From: Thraustochytrium sp. TN22
Lineage: Eukaryota; Sar; Bigyra; Thraustochytrida; Thraustochytriidae
NCBI GenBank assembly: GCA_013306675.1
Contig: JABLUY010000202.1
Coordinates: 1 to 64,000 of the forward strand
DNA length: 64,000 nt
Reading direction: 5' to 3'
Below, piece by piece: positions 47,365 to 56,874 of the stretch (positions within the stretch are counted from its first letter, which is position 1; each line of letters opens with the position of its first letter). The notes beneath the pieces are model-generated. The model made no database searches and had not been told where the DNA came from. It saw only the letters and a list, made by a program, of their open reading frames with translations. Both the position numbers and the translations under genes were made by a program.

Positions 47365-49905
47365 TTAAAAGGAGGGCGGCCGCGGCGCTTCAGAGGCGGG
47401 CGGCCGCGGCGCTTCAGAGGTAGGCGGCCGCGGGCCGGCGTCCCCGTCACGCGCTGTCGGATTTGCGACTGAAAAGGAGCTAAGCTCGAGCTCCTCGCGG
47501 TCCAGGCCGGCTTGGTCGTCGTCCTCATCGGCGACGCGTTGAGCGGCTCTAGCCGAGCGCTGGCGTTGGAAGAAGTTTGCAGCAGCGACCTTGGCCGCTT
47601 CCCCGGCGTCGAGGCGCGAGGAGCCCCGCTCCCGCGTGCTGCGGCCGCGCCAAAAGGATGACATGAAGGACTTTGAGCCGTCGCTGCGCGTGCTCATCGC
47701 CGTGCTTCGCATCGTGAGCTGCGAGGGTCGGCCGTCGTCGTCGTAGTACATGCGGCGCCAGACGGAGTGCAGGTGCGACAGGGCAAAGACGAAACCGAAA
47801 ACGAGCGGCATCAAGGCCCAGGTCAAATACATCAGAATGAGAACGGCCGGCGCCGGCACGCCGTAGGCGCGGGCCGGCTGCGACGCCTCGCCGAAGAGGT
47901 CCTCGCCCGAAGGCGCGTCATGGCAGATGTCGCACATGTTCGAGTACTCGGTGGCGAAGCCAGTCCAGGTGGCGGCGCACTGCGAGCAGCAGGTCTGCGC
48001 GTCCGCCACAAGGTCCGCGGAAGGCTGGTCGTTGCCCGCCAGCACATTTTCGACACACGTGTAGAGGCCATCGTAAACGGTACAGTCCCACCAAGCCTGG
48101 GCGGACTCCTTGAAGGTCTCGAGGCGCACGAGGACGGCGAGCGTGAGGACAAAGGAGAAGAGCACAATGCCGAGCATGAAGGGCGCGAAGCGCACGGACT
48201 GCTCCGCGAGACGCAGCGCGGCGCGCTCGTCAATCGGCGGGCGGCGGCGACGGCGTTCCATGATGGACGAGCCCGCGGCGCGCTTGCCGAGGCCACTGTC
48301 CTGGGCTTCCTCACGGAAGGTTCCGCGCGAGGAGGCACCATCGCTGTGGCCCGAGAGAACAGGGATGGACAGGCAGGTGGCGAAGCAGACGAGGCGCATG
48401 CCAAATGCGTGATTGGTGTGCAGCGAGAACGCCACGGACGACGCCAGGACAAAGGCGAGCACTGCCGCGATGAGGATGGGTAGGTGCACGAGCACGAGCT
48501 CGGTCCAAGGCGAAGGAAAGCGCGGGTAGCAGATGAAGCTGTTGCGCACCAGGTGCGCAAAGGGCGGGGCGAGCGCCGCGCCCGTGTCCTCGTCGATGCG
48601 GCGCGGGTCTTCGATGGCATACGAGAGCGCGCCCAGCGACAGCGGCAGGCCAGCGCAGACCACGAGTATGAACCACGGCTCGTAGCGGCCCGCGCGGTAC
48701 GCCTGCAAGTGTTTAGCTGCGCGAACGCGCAGCCAAATGGCCGTGAGGCTGCAGCCGATGGAGTTGACAAAGGCCTGCAAGAAGAAGGGCGCGGTCTTGG
48801 AGACGTGGCAGGCGAGAGACTCCTCCACAACGTCTCCTGCATGCGAGACGCGGCCCACGTCGAAGCCGTTAATGGCCGCGGGCAGCGCCGTGACGAGAGC
48901 AAAGGCGATGCCGGTGAGCGTCGTGATAATAAAGACCTTGAGCACGACGCGGCGACGGTCGCCATCGTTGCTGCGTCGCCGCCGCTTGCGCGCGTGCTCT
49001 CGGGCCGCGTGGAAAAGGTTGTATGCGTTGAAGACCACACTGAGCATGCCGGGCACCACGACCGCCATGCGCATGGCATCCCAAGTGCCGTGCGCGTAAA
49101 TGGGCAGCGGCATGGGGAACTCGCATGTCCAGCTGCCATCCGCGGTGTGCTCCTGCGTTGCCTCAAGCGGGAACGGACAGTCCTCGGCGACTTCGTTCGA
49201 GGTGCTCAGGTCCGCGAGGTCCTGGAGCTGCACGCTCGCCTCGGCCGCGTCCGTCTCCCAGATTTCGGTCCCGATCCACTCGTTGGGCCGAAAGAAGTAC
49301 TGCGATGCCTCGATGCTGGCCACCGCGTCGCACGCGGTGACGGTGAAGTCCGGCGCCACGGAGGCGAGCGCGGCGGCGCACCGCGAGTGCAGCCACTCGC
49401 AGACTTCCTGCGCGAAGCGCAATGGCTCGTCGTCGCCAGCGGCCAAGCACAGAGGAAACTTGCTGGCGCACGCGAATGCCCGCAGCGCCCGCTTGCACTC
49501 CGGGTCTGCGACGCCACTCAGCAGGCGCACGTCGTCCGCCGCCAAGCGCGCCTCGACCGACAAAATATCGGCAGCCTCCTGCGCCGACCCGAACGGGTCC
49601 GGCATGTACACGAGCTGGCCGCCCAAGTACGGCGCGCAGTACATGCCCTCCTGCGCTGGGTAGTCGAAGCAGCCGCTCGCATTTCTGCCGCCATTGCCCA
49701 CGGTAAACCCCTCCACGTCCACGTCCACGCTCGTCAGCGCGCTCGTCGCGTCCTCGAACGGGCAGCTCACCTCCTGCGCCTGGCTAGTGGTGCTTTTCTC
49801 GGCTGTCCACAGGAGCGTCGCGGCGGCCACGGCTGCGGCCAGCGCCCTGCTCGTTCTTCGCCTCCGCGCCCACCTCGTCGTGCCGTCGGTCATTGTCATC
49901 GTCAT
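47365..49905 (-). CDS. Frizzled-like receptor: Cys-rich domain plus seven-helix region
   Basis: 846 residues from the ATG at 49905 (MTMTMTDGTT). A signal peptide (AAAVAAATLLWTA) precedes a Frizzled-type Cys-rich domain (~45-165) with CFDYPAQEGMYCAPY, then CKRALRAFACASKFPLC and QEVCEWLHSRC, the typical order of FZ cysteines. A second Cys pair (CPFPLEA to WTCEFPMPLPIY) leads into about seven transmembrane helices (~305-760). Features include a Lys/Arg-rich first cytosolic loop, a long basic third loop (MERRRRRPPID), and a large Cys-rich extracellular loop (TCCSQCAATW, SNMCDICHDA). The C-terminal tail (~120 residues) is Ser/Arg-rich and ends in short repeats (EAPRPPASEAPRPP) from a 25-bp DNA repeat. 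Frizzled/Smoothened-like GPCRs exist in amoebae and other protists; the ligand is unknown. No KTxxxW Dishevelled motif was seen. Confidence 0.75.
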   Translation of the reverse strand: MTMTMTDGTTRWARRRRTSRALAAAVAAATLLWTAEKSTTSQAQEVSCPFEDATSALTSVDVDVEGFTVGNGGRNASGCFDYPAQEGMYCAPYLGGQLVYMPDPFGSAQEAADILSVEARLAADDVRLLSGVADPECKRALRAFACASKFPLCLAAGDDEPLRFAQEVCEWLHSRCAAALASVAPDFTVTACDAVASIEASQYFFRPNEWIGTEIWETDAAEASVQLQDLADLSTSNEVAEDCPFPLEATQEHTADGSWTCEFPMPLPIYAHGTWDAMRMAVVVPGMLSVVFNAYNLFHAAREHARKRRRRSNDGDRRRVVLKVFIITTLTGIAFALVTALPAAINGFDVGRVSHAGDVVEESLACHVSKTAPFFLQAFVNSIGCSLTAIWLRVRAAKHLQAYRAGRYEPWFILVVCAGLPLSLGALSYAIEDPRRIDEDTGAALAPPFAHLVRNSFICYPRFPSPWTELVLVHLPILIAAVLAFVLASSVAFSLHTNHAFGMRLVCFATCLSIPVLSGHSDGASSRGTFREEAQDSGLGKRAAGSSIMERRRRRPPIDERAALRLAEQSVRFAPFMLGIVLFSFVLTLAVLVRLETFKESAQAWWDCTVYDGLYTCVENVLAGNDQPSADLVADAQTCCSQCAATWTGFATEYSNMCDICHDAPSGEDLFGEASQPARAYGVPAPAVLILMYLTWALMPLVFGFVFALSHLHSVWRRMYYDDDGRPSQLTMRSTAMSTRSDGSKSFMSSFWRGRSTRERGSSRLDAGEAAKVAAANFFQRQRSARAAQRVADEDDDQAGLDREELELSSFSVANPTARDGDAGPRPPTSEAPRPPASEAPRPPSF
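47369..47435 (-). repeat. ~25-bp tandem repeat in the receptor C-terminus
   Basis: GGCGGCCGCGGCGCTTCAGA appears twice, followed by a partial third copy, encoding the repeated SEAPRPP units at the end of the receptor. Confidence 0.8.
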
Positions 49906-51528
49906 CAGGCGGGCGCCGGCGCCTCGCCTGCCGGCCTGCCGGACTCGGCCTGCGTGTTTGCGGATTGGTTGTCGATCAGACGCCACGATGACACGATGTA
50001 GACGTCTTGCAGGCAGCAGGACTCGGGAGTCCGGGCTCAAAGAGCCTCTTGCACTGGCACTACTAGCTAGAATGATGGTCGGTCCGCAGCGCCGCCAGCG
50101 CGCACGAACGCTACGCACGCTGGCTCGGCCCTGTGGCTGGCTGCCTTGCCTTTGCACCAGCCGGGACCCTAGGGCCTAGGCTAGCTCGCCACCTAGAGCC
50201 AGAGAGCAAGCGAGCGAGCGGACGGGCGACTTACCACGATTACACGATCTAGCTAGCGGTGGACGGCTCGGCTCCTCTAAACGGGCCAACCACGCGCCCG
50301 CCACTGACAATTCGGAGCGCGCGCCTCGTGCAGTGGTGGGTGGGCCCCAGGTACCAGCTGGCAGCAGTACCGCTGGCAAAGCTGCTGCTACACGAGCGCC
50401 ACTTCCTCCCTCCAGCCAGCCGGCCCGCCCGCCCGCCCGTTCGCCCGCCCGCCCGCCCGCCAGCCAGGCTGAGCCAGCAGGCCAGCCAGCCCAGCCGGCC
50501 GCCGTCCGCGAGCAGGTCCGCAGAGACGAGGAAGACGCCGCTGCTCACATCAAGTCGCCGCCGCGCATGCCTGGCTCCTGGGCCTCCTCGCGGTGCGAGA
50601 CTCGCGGGCAACCAGGCCTCGGACGCCCGCCCGCCAGCCTGCCTGCGGCCTGCCTCGCACTGAAGGCACGGCGCCGCCTCGCGCCTGCTGCCGCCACGCC
50701 GCCGCGGCTTGCGAAGCCTTGCGCAGCCGCTCAGCTCGGCTCTGACAGGCTGCACGCGCGCACGCGCGTACAACCTACCTGCACGCGCGCGCGCGTCGGA
50801 CGCAGGAGCCTGGCTGTACTTGCAGAGCAACCAACCAACCAACCAATCAATCAATCAATCAATCAATGCCTCACATCAAAACTTGCACGCAAGCCACGGC
50901 AAGGCGTGGCGTGGCGCGCGCCCGGGCCCGACCTGGCTGTCGACCTCTGCGCGGCGAGCGCCGCGAGCACGGACGCGCGCGGCGCGCGCTGCCGGTGCTG
51001 GACGGCAGGACGCCACGCTGCCGGGGAAGCTCCAGCTGAGCTGGACGAGCGCGCGCCAGCCGGCCGCCACGGTGCGCCCGCCGGCCACGGGCGCAGGCGC
51101 TCAGCACTGCAGCAGCGGAGGGAGCCGAGGGCCCTGGCCGGCCCTGGCCGGGGCCGCTGGCGGTGCAGGTGCTGGTGCTCGAGCGGTCGCCTGACTGTGC
51201 CCTGACAGGCTGGCTGGCGCCAGTGGTGGTGGTAGGGTGGTAGGGCACCACCTAGTACCCACGTATCTTATGTTTAGGCTGCACGGTCGACGCCGCAGTG
51301 GAAGTGCCAGCCAGAACTTGCTGCACCCGCTGGGCAGCCTGCGCAGGCGGCATCGCGAGCTAGGGAAGGGAAGGGAGACTCCCCGCCGCGCAGTGCACAG
51401 TGCAGGGCAGGCAGTGCAGGGCAGTGCCAGTGCAGCGCACAGAGGGCGTCGGAGTCATCCGGGTTGGATCATTGCAAGGAGGCGCGGCAAGGGCTAAAAA
51501 CCTCGACTGTGTCAGAATGCTCGTTGCG
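49906..51528. other. Spacer, GC-rich with AACC/AATC tetranucleotides
   Basis: About 1.6 kb without a supported gene. It contains CCCG/GCCC runs at about 50425-50465, AACC then AATC tetranucleotide arrays at about 50828-50867, and GC-rich sequence giving Arg/Ala/Pro ORFs on both strands. Confidence 0.5.
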
Positions 51529-52539
51529 TCATCGCTTGACATGACTCCTGCTTCCCAGGCCATGGCGCTGGGCGGCGCTGTTGCGACCGCCAATTGCGAG
51601 GGCGTCGAGAGGTTCAACGATGCCCGTCCTGCCGGCGCCAACGCCAGAACCCTGAGTCCACCCAAACTTGCGGAGAAGCTCCGAGCCCTTGTTGAACTCG
51701 TCCAGGGGCGCTGGGGCTGGGGTCGACTGTAAGGCAGCTTGCTCGGCAGCGGTGGAGGTTGGCTGCGTTGGTGCAACCGCAGGCGTTTGCTTCAGTTTCT
51801 GTTTGTGCATGACGGAGCGCTGGAGATGCCGCTGCAGATTTTCGGACGAGGGGAACTTGCGCATGCAGAGCATGCAGACATGCTTGGGTCTCTCCGTCGT
51901 GGCTGTGGCGGTGGCGGGCGCCGATGTGAGAGTATCACCCTCGGGCGCAGATGTGAGCGCATTATCCTTGGGCGTTAGGGTAAGCGCATCGCTCTGGGGT
52001 GCCGATGCGAGCGCACTCCTAGTTTTGGGCGCCGATGCGAGCAAGCTAATCTTGGGCTCCTTGCTCGCCTTGACGCGGAGGTTGAGCCGTACCTCCGGCA
52101 CCGCGACCGCCTTGGCGACGTTTGCATGCAGGATTGGGTCGGCGGCCGCCGCGAGCTCCATCTGGCCGCCGCCGCCGCCGACCTCCACCTGCTTCGCCTT
52201 CTTCGCCCGGGTCACCGTCTCCGACACCAGCAGTCTCTGCGCGAACCACTGCTCGTACGAGTCTGCCTCGACGAGCACTGGCTGTGCCTGCGACACGAGC
52301 ACTCGCACGCCGGGCGCTACATCGATGAAGCCTTCATCCGCGGCCGCCAGCTGTAGCGCCGCTCGCGCGCCCTCGACGGATGCGAACTCGACGAAGCCCG
52401 TGTCCTCGGCGGCCTGGATGTTTCGTACAGGCGCGATGCGCCGCATTGCCTGCTTCAAGAGGCCCACGCCGACATTGGCTGGGATGCCCGTGAGCCGGAC
52501 TACGTTCGCCACCGTTGTGTCGTCGGCGGTGCTCGCGGT
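51529..52539 (-). CDS. RRM / C2H2 / G-patch RNA-binding protein (RBM5/10-like), 5' exon uncertain
   Basis: The main exon encodes about 336 residues. It contains an RRM (VANVVRLTGIPANVGVGLLK, then TGFVEFASVEGARAAL), a U1-like zinc finger (CMLCMRKFPSSENLQRH, then MHKQ; spacing C-x2-C-x12-H-x6-H as in RBM5/RBM10), and a G-patch (GSELLRKFGWTQGSGVGAG). RBM5-type proteins regulate 3' splice-site choice. No ATG opens the frame. It is bounded upstream by a TAG that forms part of a good acceptor (TTTCCGTAG, exon from 52539), so a first exon is expected. A candidate coding stretch begins at the ATG at 52820 (MQGASGRVSRAARKRRRAEQ) with possible donors near 52660-52640. The middle holds about five degenerate 11-residue repeats (ALTSAPEGDTL type). 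Nuclear splicing role inferred. Confidence 0.72.
   Translation of the reverse strand, partial: TASTADDTTVANVVRLTGIPANVGVGLLKQAMRRIAPVRNIQAAEDTGFVEFASVEGARAALQLAAADEGFIDVAPGVRVLVSQAQPVLVEADSYEQWFAQRLLVSETVTRAKKAKQVEVGGGGGQMELAAAADPILHANVAKAVAVPEVRLNLRVKASKEPKISLLASAPKTRSALASAPQSDALTLTPKDNALTSAPEGDTLTSAPATATATTERPKHVCMLCMRKFPSSENLQRHLQRSVMHKQKLKQTPAVAPTQPTSTAAEQAALQSTPAPAPLDEFNKGSELLRKFGWTQGSGVGAGRTGIVEPLDALAIGGRNSAAQRHGLGSRSHVKR
51915..52065 (-). repeat. ~33-bp coding tandem repeat
   Basis: About five imperfect units encode SAPxxDxLT-like 11-mers in the linker between the RRM and the zinc finger. Confidence 0.65.
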
Positions 52540-53006
52540 CTACGGAAAGTCGCTTCGCACGTCAGTTTATCGCTCCAGCCTCGCTGATAGCCACGCCCTG
52601 CGCTCCAGATTTGTCGCGTGCGCTCACCCGCCCGCGCGCGCACACTTGACGAGGTTGGGCCCGCCGCCGCGGCCGTCGTGGCCAGGCCCGACGTGCTGGC
52701 GCCGGCGCCGGCGCCGGCGCCCGCGGGGGCCGTTGCCGGCGACCACATGTCGGCGTCCAGCTGCTCAGCGCGGCGCCGCTTGCGCGCCGCGCGGCTCACG
52801 CGCCCGCTCGCGCCCTGCATGGCCACGAGCTGCCGCGGTTGCGTCGAGCCTGGCGTTGACGACGGCGGGGTTTTGGGGGTCTGTCTGCCTGTTTCTTCTG
52901 GCTGATCAAGTTGCGACTGCTTGGCTGCAGAGCGGCCAAGTTCAACTGTGAGGAGGAACAATACATAAGATAAGATGATGTAAAGGGTCACGCGGGCCAC
53001 GTCGCC
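52540..53006. other. Upstream region with candidate first exon of the RNA-binding protein
   Basis: This contains the proposed first exon (minus strand, from 52820) and a GCCGGC/GGCGCC run at about 52695-52725. Otherwise it is the 3' flank of nothing obvious to the right, since the next gene also reads leftward and stops at 53007. Confidence 0.35.
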
Positions 53007-55223
53007 TTAGCCGAACATGACGCCAGAGGCGCGATCGTGCTTGTCGTCGACAGTAAGATGGAGCTTGGCGTCAAGGCGCTGGAGGATCTCCTCGCGCTCA
53101 ATGTTCTCGTTCCAGAAGCGAACAAAGTCGTCCTCAAAGACACGGCCGGCGTCCGAGGCTCCCGGAATGCGATCGAAGAGCTGGTCAAGCTCGTCGACCG
53201 AAGCCGGCGCGAAGCCGAGCGTCTTGGCGGCCGTGCGCATCTCGACGCGGTCCAGGTACCCGTTGCCGTCGTGGTCGAGCGAGCGGAAGAGGGCACGGAG
53301 GTCCGGGAGCTGGCGCGAGGCATCTTCCGGGTCGGCGGCCGGGAAGGGCCCGCCAAACTCGCCGAGGAAGGCGAGCGCGTCCTCGAGCTGGCGGTCGCGC
53401 TCCGCCTGGTCCCAGTTGAGGAGCGGCGCCATGATGTCCGCAACCTTGGGCGCGGCGAACTTGGCAGCCTCGGAGTCGACGTAGGCCAGGCGCGTGCGCA
53501 GGCTGAGCATGTCGCGCAGCGTGCGCGCGTACTCGTAGCGCACGGCGTAGTGCACCTCGGCCTCGAGGTACGGGTGGTTGTCGACGATAGGGACGCCGAA
53601 ACGCGGCCAGCGCTGCTCCGTGGGGCGCGCGAGCTCGCAGACGTCCCAGGCGCGCACGCCGTAGGTGCGCGCGAGGTGGCGCGCCACGGTCTCGGAGATA
53701 TTGTACTGCTGCACGAGCTCGACAAAAAGGCCGTCCGTGTAGCCCTCGCCGCCAATGAGCTTGATGGAGCGCGACCTGCAGGGGCCGGCCTTCTTGGCAA
53801 GCTCGGGCGACTCGCGCAGCACGCGGTCCACGACGTCCTCGGCCATCTCGCGCGAGGTCGTCCACTTGCCGCCGACGAGGAAGAGTACGCCGGTGTGCGG
53901 GTTGACCGAGATGGTGTGGTCGCGGCTGGCCGGCGCACCGGGCGGCGCGTGCGGGTCGACGGCGAGCGGGCGCCAACCGCGCCAGGCGGACAGCACGTCG
54001 GAGCGGCGCACGCGCAGGTGCGGGCTCAGGTACTTGGTGACCTCCTTGAGAATCCACTGGATCTCCTCCTCGGGCGCGGCCGGCGTGCTGGTCGGGTCGC
54101 CCTTGCGGTCCGTGGTACCGACCAGGGTGCCGCCCTGCCAGGGCAAAAAGAAGAGGAAGCGGCCGTCGCTCGTGTTGATGTCGAGCAGGCCCATGTCGCG
54201 CGAGGAGAAGTAGCCCGGCAGCACGAGGTGCGTGCCGGCGGCGCCGCGCACCGCGCCGGGCGCGTGCGGGTCCTCCAGCGTGCGCAGCTCGTCCGTGAAG
54301 GGGCCGCCGGCGAGGATGACCTTGCGCGCGCGCACGTCGAAGGTCTCGCCCGAGATCTCGTCGCGCACACGGACGCCCGTGACGCGCTCCGAGTCCTTGG
54401 GGTCCTCCTTGCGCATCTCCACCACGTTGACGTGGTTCGCAATGGTCGCGCCCTCCTCGGCCGCCGTCATGGCCATGGCCAGGCAGGTGCGCGCGTCGTT
54501 GTGCTGGCCCTCGTAGAACACCTGCGTGTACTTCATGCGCGCGCTGTCGAGCTGCGGGAAGTGCTCGCGCGCGCGCCGCTTCGACATGACGTAGGACGGC
54601 GGGCACGTGAAGCCACAGAGCGAGTCGTAGAACTTGAAGACCGCCGGCAGCACCATGCCGGCCAGCGCAAAGATCGGGTGGCCCATGGGCGGGGGCCACG
54701 AGACCCACTTGTCCACCGGCACGGCGATGGCGACCCAGTTCGTCAGGTGCGGCTGCGTCTCCAAAAAGTACCTGCGCTCGCGATGCGCGCCCATGACCAT
54801 CTTGATCTCGCCCACGAACGACCTGAACGACTGCGCCGGGTTGCGCAGCGTCTCGCGCGTCAGCAGCGACGCCACGGCCGTCCCCAGGTATCGGATGCCG
54901 GCCCAGATGAGCTTGGTGCTGCGCGAGCTCGTCTCCCCGGAGAAGTCCCCGCGCTCCACGAGCGCCACGGACAGGCCTCGCGACGCCGCGTCCAGCGCCG
55001 TCGCGCACCCCGTGGCGCCGCCGCCCACCACGAGCACATCAAACTCCTTCTCCGCGCGCAGCTTCTCCAGCTGCGCCTCGCGCGTGGGTGTGCTCGCCGC
55101 CGCCGCCGCCGCCTGCGCGCCCCCGCGCCGGGCCGCCGCGGCCGCGTGCAGCCCTCGCGCCGTCGCCGGCCTCAGCGCCAGCGCCAGCGCCGCCGGCGCG
55201 CCGCGCGCGCGCAAGCCGAGCAT
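53007..55223 (-). CDS. GPD2: Mitochondrial FAD-dependent glycerol-3-phosphate dehydrogenase with EF-hand
   Basis: 738 residues. The enzyme oxidises glycerol 3-phosphate to dihydroxyacetone phosphate at the outer face of the inner mitochondrial membrane and passes electrons to ubiquinone. The N-terminus is a typical presequence (MLGLRARGAPAALALALRPA, then RGLHAAAAARR). The FAD-binding motif is FDVLVVGGGATGCATALDAA (~61-80), followed by ERGDFSGETSSRSTKLIWAG, VGTTDRKGDP and VGGKWTTSREMAEDVVDRVL. A C-terminal calcium-binding hand LDHDGNGYLDRVE lies at ~645-660, with a second, degenerate hand after it. This matches the animal-type GPD2 order, whose EF-hands allow calcium activation. Full length. 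Confidence 0.95.
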   Translation of the reverse strand: MLGLRARGAPAALALALRPATARGLHAAAAARRGGAQAAAAAASTPTREAQLEKLRAEKEFDVLVVGGGATGCATALDAASRGLSVALVERGDFSGETSSRSTKLIWAGIRYLGTAVASLLTRETLRNPAQSFRSFVGEIKMVMGAHRERRYFLETQPHLTNWVAIAVPVDKWVSWPPPMGHPIFALAGMVLPAVFKFYDSLCGFTCPPSYVMSKRRAREHFPQLDSARMKYTQVFYEGQHNDARTCLAMAMTAAEEGATIANHVNVVEMRKEDPKDSERVTGVRVRDEISGETFDVRARKVILAGGPFTDELRTLEDPHAPGAVRGAAGTHLVLPGYFSSRDMGLLDINTSDGRFLFFLPWQGGTLVGTTDRKGDPTSTPAAPEEEIQWILKEVTKYLSPHLRVRRSDVLSAWRGWRPLAVDPHAPPGAPASRDHTISVNPHTGVLFLVGGKWTTSREMAEDVVDRVLRESPELAKKAGPCRSRSIKLIGGEGYTDGLFVELVQQYNISETVARHLARTYGVRAWDVCELARPTEQRWPRFGVPIVDNHPYLEAEVHYAVRYEYARTLRDMLSLRTRLAYVDSEAAKFAAPKVADIMAPLLNWDQAERDRQLEDALAFLGEFGGPFPAADPEDASRQLPDLRALFRSLDHDGNGYLDRVEMRTAAKTLGFAPASVDELDQLFDRIPGASDAGRVFEDDFVRFWNENIEREEILQRLDAKLHLTVDDKHDRASGVMFG

Positions 55224-55758
55224 CCTCCCGCCGCGACCGACCGCCTGCCCGCCGCCCGCCGACTGCCGCTGCGCGCTCCGATTGCGGTTTGCGGTTTGCG
55301 CTCCTGACTCGACCCCTGATGAGTCTCACTTCAGTCCTCGTCGATCATGGCGCCAGTTCCGCTGGCAGGATGGATGGCATTTTCGAATTTCAAATTTGAA
55401 CGGGCTCGTCACCGCCGCGCCGCAGTACAAATTCGCTTGGTACGCGCCGGCGGGGGGGCCGCCCGCGGCGGCGCGGCGCGGCGCGGCGGCGCGGCGGCGC
55501 GGCGCGCGCGCGAAGCTCTCTAGCTAGCTAGCTTGAGCCTGGTGGACTGACTGAAGACTGCGAAGCCCCGCGGCCGGCGCGCCGTGCCCGTCTCTGAGTC
55601 TGTGACCAGGTTGACTGACTCAGAAGAAGCGATACGAAGCGCGCAGACCAAGTACAAATCGTGAGTCAAAGTCGTCCGCGCGGGGCGGCGCGGCGCGGGG
55701 CGGCGCGGCGGGGCGGCGCGGCGGCGCGCGGGCGAGGCGCGGCGCGGGCGCGGCGGCG
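55224..55758. other. Divergent spacer, GCGGC runs
   Basis: GCGGCGCGGC-type runs lie at about 55465-55515 and 55680-55755, with a CTAG tract at about 55517-55534. It is the shared upstream region of two divergent genes. No gene is seen. Confidence 0.55.
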
Positions 55759-56868
55759 ATGCGGCGGTACAGGCTGGGCGCGGCGCTGGGCGGCGGCAGC
55801 TTCGGGACGGTGTTCGAGGCGAGAGACCTCGGGCGGCGGGGCATTGGCGGCGGCGGCAACGGTGACGCGGCAGCGGCGGAGGGCGACGCGGCGGGAGACG
55901 AGCTTCCGGGAAAGTGGCAGGCGGGACGCGCAGGAGTCAGCGGCGCCGGCGGCGGTCACCAGGCGGGACGCGCAGGAGTCAGCGGCGCCGGCACCAGCAG
56001 CAGCGGGAGCGAGGAGGCGCGCCAGGGGCGCCGCGTCGCGGTGAAAAAGGTGCCGGTGAGCGAGGCGGACTGGGTCCCGGCTGGCGTGCTGCGTGAGGTC
56101 CTCAGCCTGCGGCTGGCCGCGCCGCACAGCAACGTGGTGCGCCTGCTGGATGTCTTCGCGCACGGGCTTAGCGTATGCCTGGTCTTTGAGCTCGCCGAAA
56201 CTGATATGGACCAGCTCGTCGAGGCGAACCGGCGCGGACGACTGGACCAGGCGCTCGCCGCGTCTCTCGTGCGCGAGGTGCTGCGCGGGCTCGCGCACAT
56301 GCATGAGCTGGGACTCATGCACCGGGACGTCAAGCCGGGCAACGTGCTCCTGTGGCGCGACGGCCGGGTCAAGCTGGCGGACTTTGGGCTCGCACGAAGC
56401 TTTCGTTATGCGGACGGCCGCACCTACAGTCACCAGATCATGACGCGCTGGTTCCGCGCCCCCGAGGTTCTCTTCGGATCGCGCCGCTACCACGGCCCTG
56501 ACGTTGACGTCTGGGCCGCCGGGGTCATTCTTGGCACCCTGCTCAATGGCGGCGATCCGCTCTTTCCAGGCGACAACGACATCGACCAGATCGCACGCGT
56601 CGCGTCTCTGCTCGGGGCGCACCCGTGGACGGCTGCCGACACGGACTTCGTGCCGGACGTCGACAAGCTCATCTTCCCGCCGGCAGAGCGCGTCCTGCTA
56701 GAGCACTTTGCCGGCCTCGACATCGATCCGGGTCTGCTAAGACTCCTCGACGCCATCCTGCAGTACACGGACCGCCCGTCCGCCGCCGCTTGCCTGACGT
56801 ACGAGTGTTTTGATGACACGCCGCCGCCGCGCCAGGCGCTCAGCAGCATGCGTTGGCCCACGACGTAG
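55759..56868 (+). CDS. CDK20: CDK20 (CCRK)-like protein kinase
   Basis: 369 residues. The glycine loop is [13 protein letters not shown]. An insertion of ~65 residues before beta-3 contains a doubled [11 protein letters not shown] unit. The ATP lysine is in VAVKK (K96). The helix-C region [14 protein letters not shown] replaces PSTAIRE in the CDK20 manner. The catalytic loop is MHRDVKPGN (D190) and the DFG is at 208-210. The activation segment [15 protein letters not shown] has Ser where CDK2 has Thr160. [18 protein letters not shown] and the tail ([13 protein letters not shown]) match CDK20/CCRK. CDK20 controls cilium length and ciliary signalling through MAK/ICK-type kinases. The start at 55759 lies two residues before the kinase fold, so no N-terminal extension exists. 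Confidence 0.78.
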   Translation: MRRYRLGAALGGGSFGTVFEARDLGRRGIGGGGNGDAAAAEGDAAGDELPGKWQAGRAGVSGAGGGHQAGRAGVSGAGTSSSGSEEARQGRRVAVKKVPVSEADWVPAGVLREVLSLRLAAPHSNVVRLLDVFAHGLSVCLVFELAETDMDQLVEANRRGRLDQALAASLVREVLRGLAHMHELGLMHRDVKPGNVLLWRDGRVKLADFGLARSFRYADGRTYSHQIMTRWFRAPEVLFGSRRYHGPDVDVWAAGVILGTLLNGGDPLFPGDNDIDQIARVASLLGAHPWTAADTDFVPDVDKLIFPPAERVLLEHFAGLDIDPGLLRLLDAILQYTDRPSAAACLTYECFDDTPPPRQALSSMRWPTT

Positions 56869-56874
56869 CGCGGC

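Noticed and set aside
48484-50001. 505-codon plus-strand ORF opposite the Frizzled-like gene
   Set aside because: Antisense shadow with Arg/Ala-rich composition and no domain.
53037-55307. 756-codon plus-strand ORF opposite the glycerol-3-phosphate dehydrogenase
   Set aside because: Exact shadow of a well-conserved enzyme; no recognisable motifs.
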